A DNA stretch of 64,000 nt from Favolaschia claudopus (taxonomy: Eukaryota > Basidiomycota > Agaricomycetes > Agaricales > Mycenaceae): NCBI GenBank assembly GCA_037176885.1, contig JAWWNJ010000009.1, positions 1,240,001 to 1,304,000 on the forward strand, written 5' to 3'. The number at the start of each line of letters is the position of its first letter. The stretch's first letter is position 1. A model generated the notes under the pieces. It saw only the letters and a program-made list of their open reading frames with translations. It was not told the DNA's origin and made no database searches. Shown piece by piece: positions 63,601 through 64,000 of this stretch. The position numbers and the translations under genes were made by a program.

Positions 63601-64000
63601 TGACACGGAGTTGAGAACTAATCGGAGTCGGAGTTCAACATCCTTCGCGGATAGCGAACACACATACTGACCTTCAGTCCGTACATCCTGCCAGCAAACT
63701 ATTAAGCCACCCTCACAGCCGAGCAGAGCCGACCCCGCTCCGAGGAGGATAAGAAAGATCGGCGAACAGGTAAGCCCTTTACTGAATTCACGGAGGTCAA
63801 GATGTTGACCCCGCTACCCCGCGACTATCTTAAGGATGAAGTAGTAACTTGATGAGTTTGAGGTGACACCCACTGAATGGTATTTGCTGATCAGAACAAA
63901 ACACCTCGGGCAGTCAAGATCTTGTATGGTGCTGAACGATACAGTTCCGTGGCCGCTGGATGACCGGTCGGTGTGTTCGGATTAGTTATCTGAAAGCAAG
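57638..64000. other. Gene-poor region with unresolved coding-like fragments
   Basis: I could not build a convincing gene in these 6.4 kb. Possible pieces exist. On the plus strand, a short frame at 58021-58160 starts MLSDPSRIGEFRNHPYLN. On the minus strand there are hydrophobic, helix-like segments: IFLILLGAGSALLGCEGGLI (about 63760-63700), FNFLSRLFLILALSRPELPL (about 63340-63285), PFTHVVDSCIIALWGMNIIA (about 62325-62265), IPLILIGALNIIRACSW (about 62158-62108) and RLTPYLAIMVFVMLVHTSIK (about 60806-60747). They sit in different frames with gaps that do not all splice cleanly. The region may hold one or more fast-evolving multi-exon membrane-protein genes or their remains. No repeats, tRNA or known transposon domain were seen. 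Confidence 0.35.

Noticed and set aside
60590..63780. STE3-like pheromone receptor or wax-synthase-like acyltransferase
   Set aside because: Hydrophobic segments exist, but none of the conserved loop motifs of either family could be read in any frame.

Overview
The window is nuclear DNA of a basidiomycete fungus, most likely an Agaricomycete. Genes sit close together on both strands and are broken by many GT-AG introns of about 45-60 nt. The gene set is fungal, including a tyrosine-recombinase transposon (Crypton), an AA9-family secreted protein, a DUF7587-like protein and an Rpt5 proteasome ATPase. No prokaryotic operon logic, CRISPR array, rRNA or tRNA was seen. CDS spans below run from start to stop codon with introns inside; exon joins were worked out by eye from splice signals and reading-frame continuity.

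Layout. 1-3.1 kb: a DNMT1-type cytosine methyltransferase (minus, 3' end cut by the window edge). 3.3-11 kb: housekeeping genes, namely GEM1/Miro, a vWA-domain protein, a TMA23-like G-patch protein and the 26S proteasome ATPase Rpt5. 11.5-18.2 kb: a small secreted protein, a small membrane protein, coproporphyrinogen oxidase (HEM13), an F-box protein, and a DUF7587-like gene preceded by a decayed partial copy of itself. 18.8-22.4 kb: a 21-exon MFS (DAL5/ACS-type) transporter and a small membrane protein. 22.7-27.0 kb: a mobile-DNA patch holding a TA-flanked MITE and a Crypton with an open reading frame throughout. 27.6-36.9 kb: a hypothetical gene, a secreted type-B carboxylesterase, a linker-histone-fold (H15) protein, a coiled-coil protein with a 21-nt microexon, and a degenerate 1.1-kb spacer.

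36.9-57.6 kb: an AA9-like protein whose copper site is dismantled, an archaemetzincin, SEC23, a DHTKD1-type 2-oxoacid dehydrogenase E1, an F-box/beta-propeller-like protein, a Cdc25-type Ras GEF, an amidase, a GSKIP-domain protein and an OGFr-domain protein. 57.6-64.0 kb: a gene-poor stretch in which I could not build a convincing gene, although several minus-strand segments read as hydrophobic helices.

The genes do not form one pathway. Most are conserved single-copy functions in chromatin, mitochondria, proteasome, heme synthesis, COPII transport, lysine/tryptophan catabolism and Ras signalling. Accessory sequence is concentrated at 15-18 kb, 22.6-27 kb, 35.7-38 kb and 57.6-64 kb. The most interesting items are the apparently intact Crypton and the AA9-like protein that has lost all four key active-site residues.
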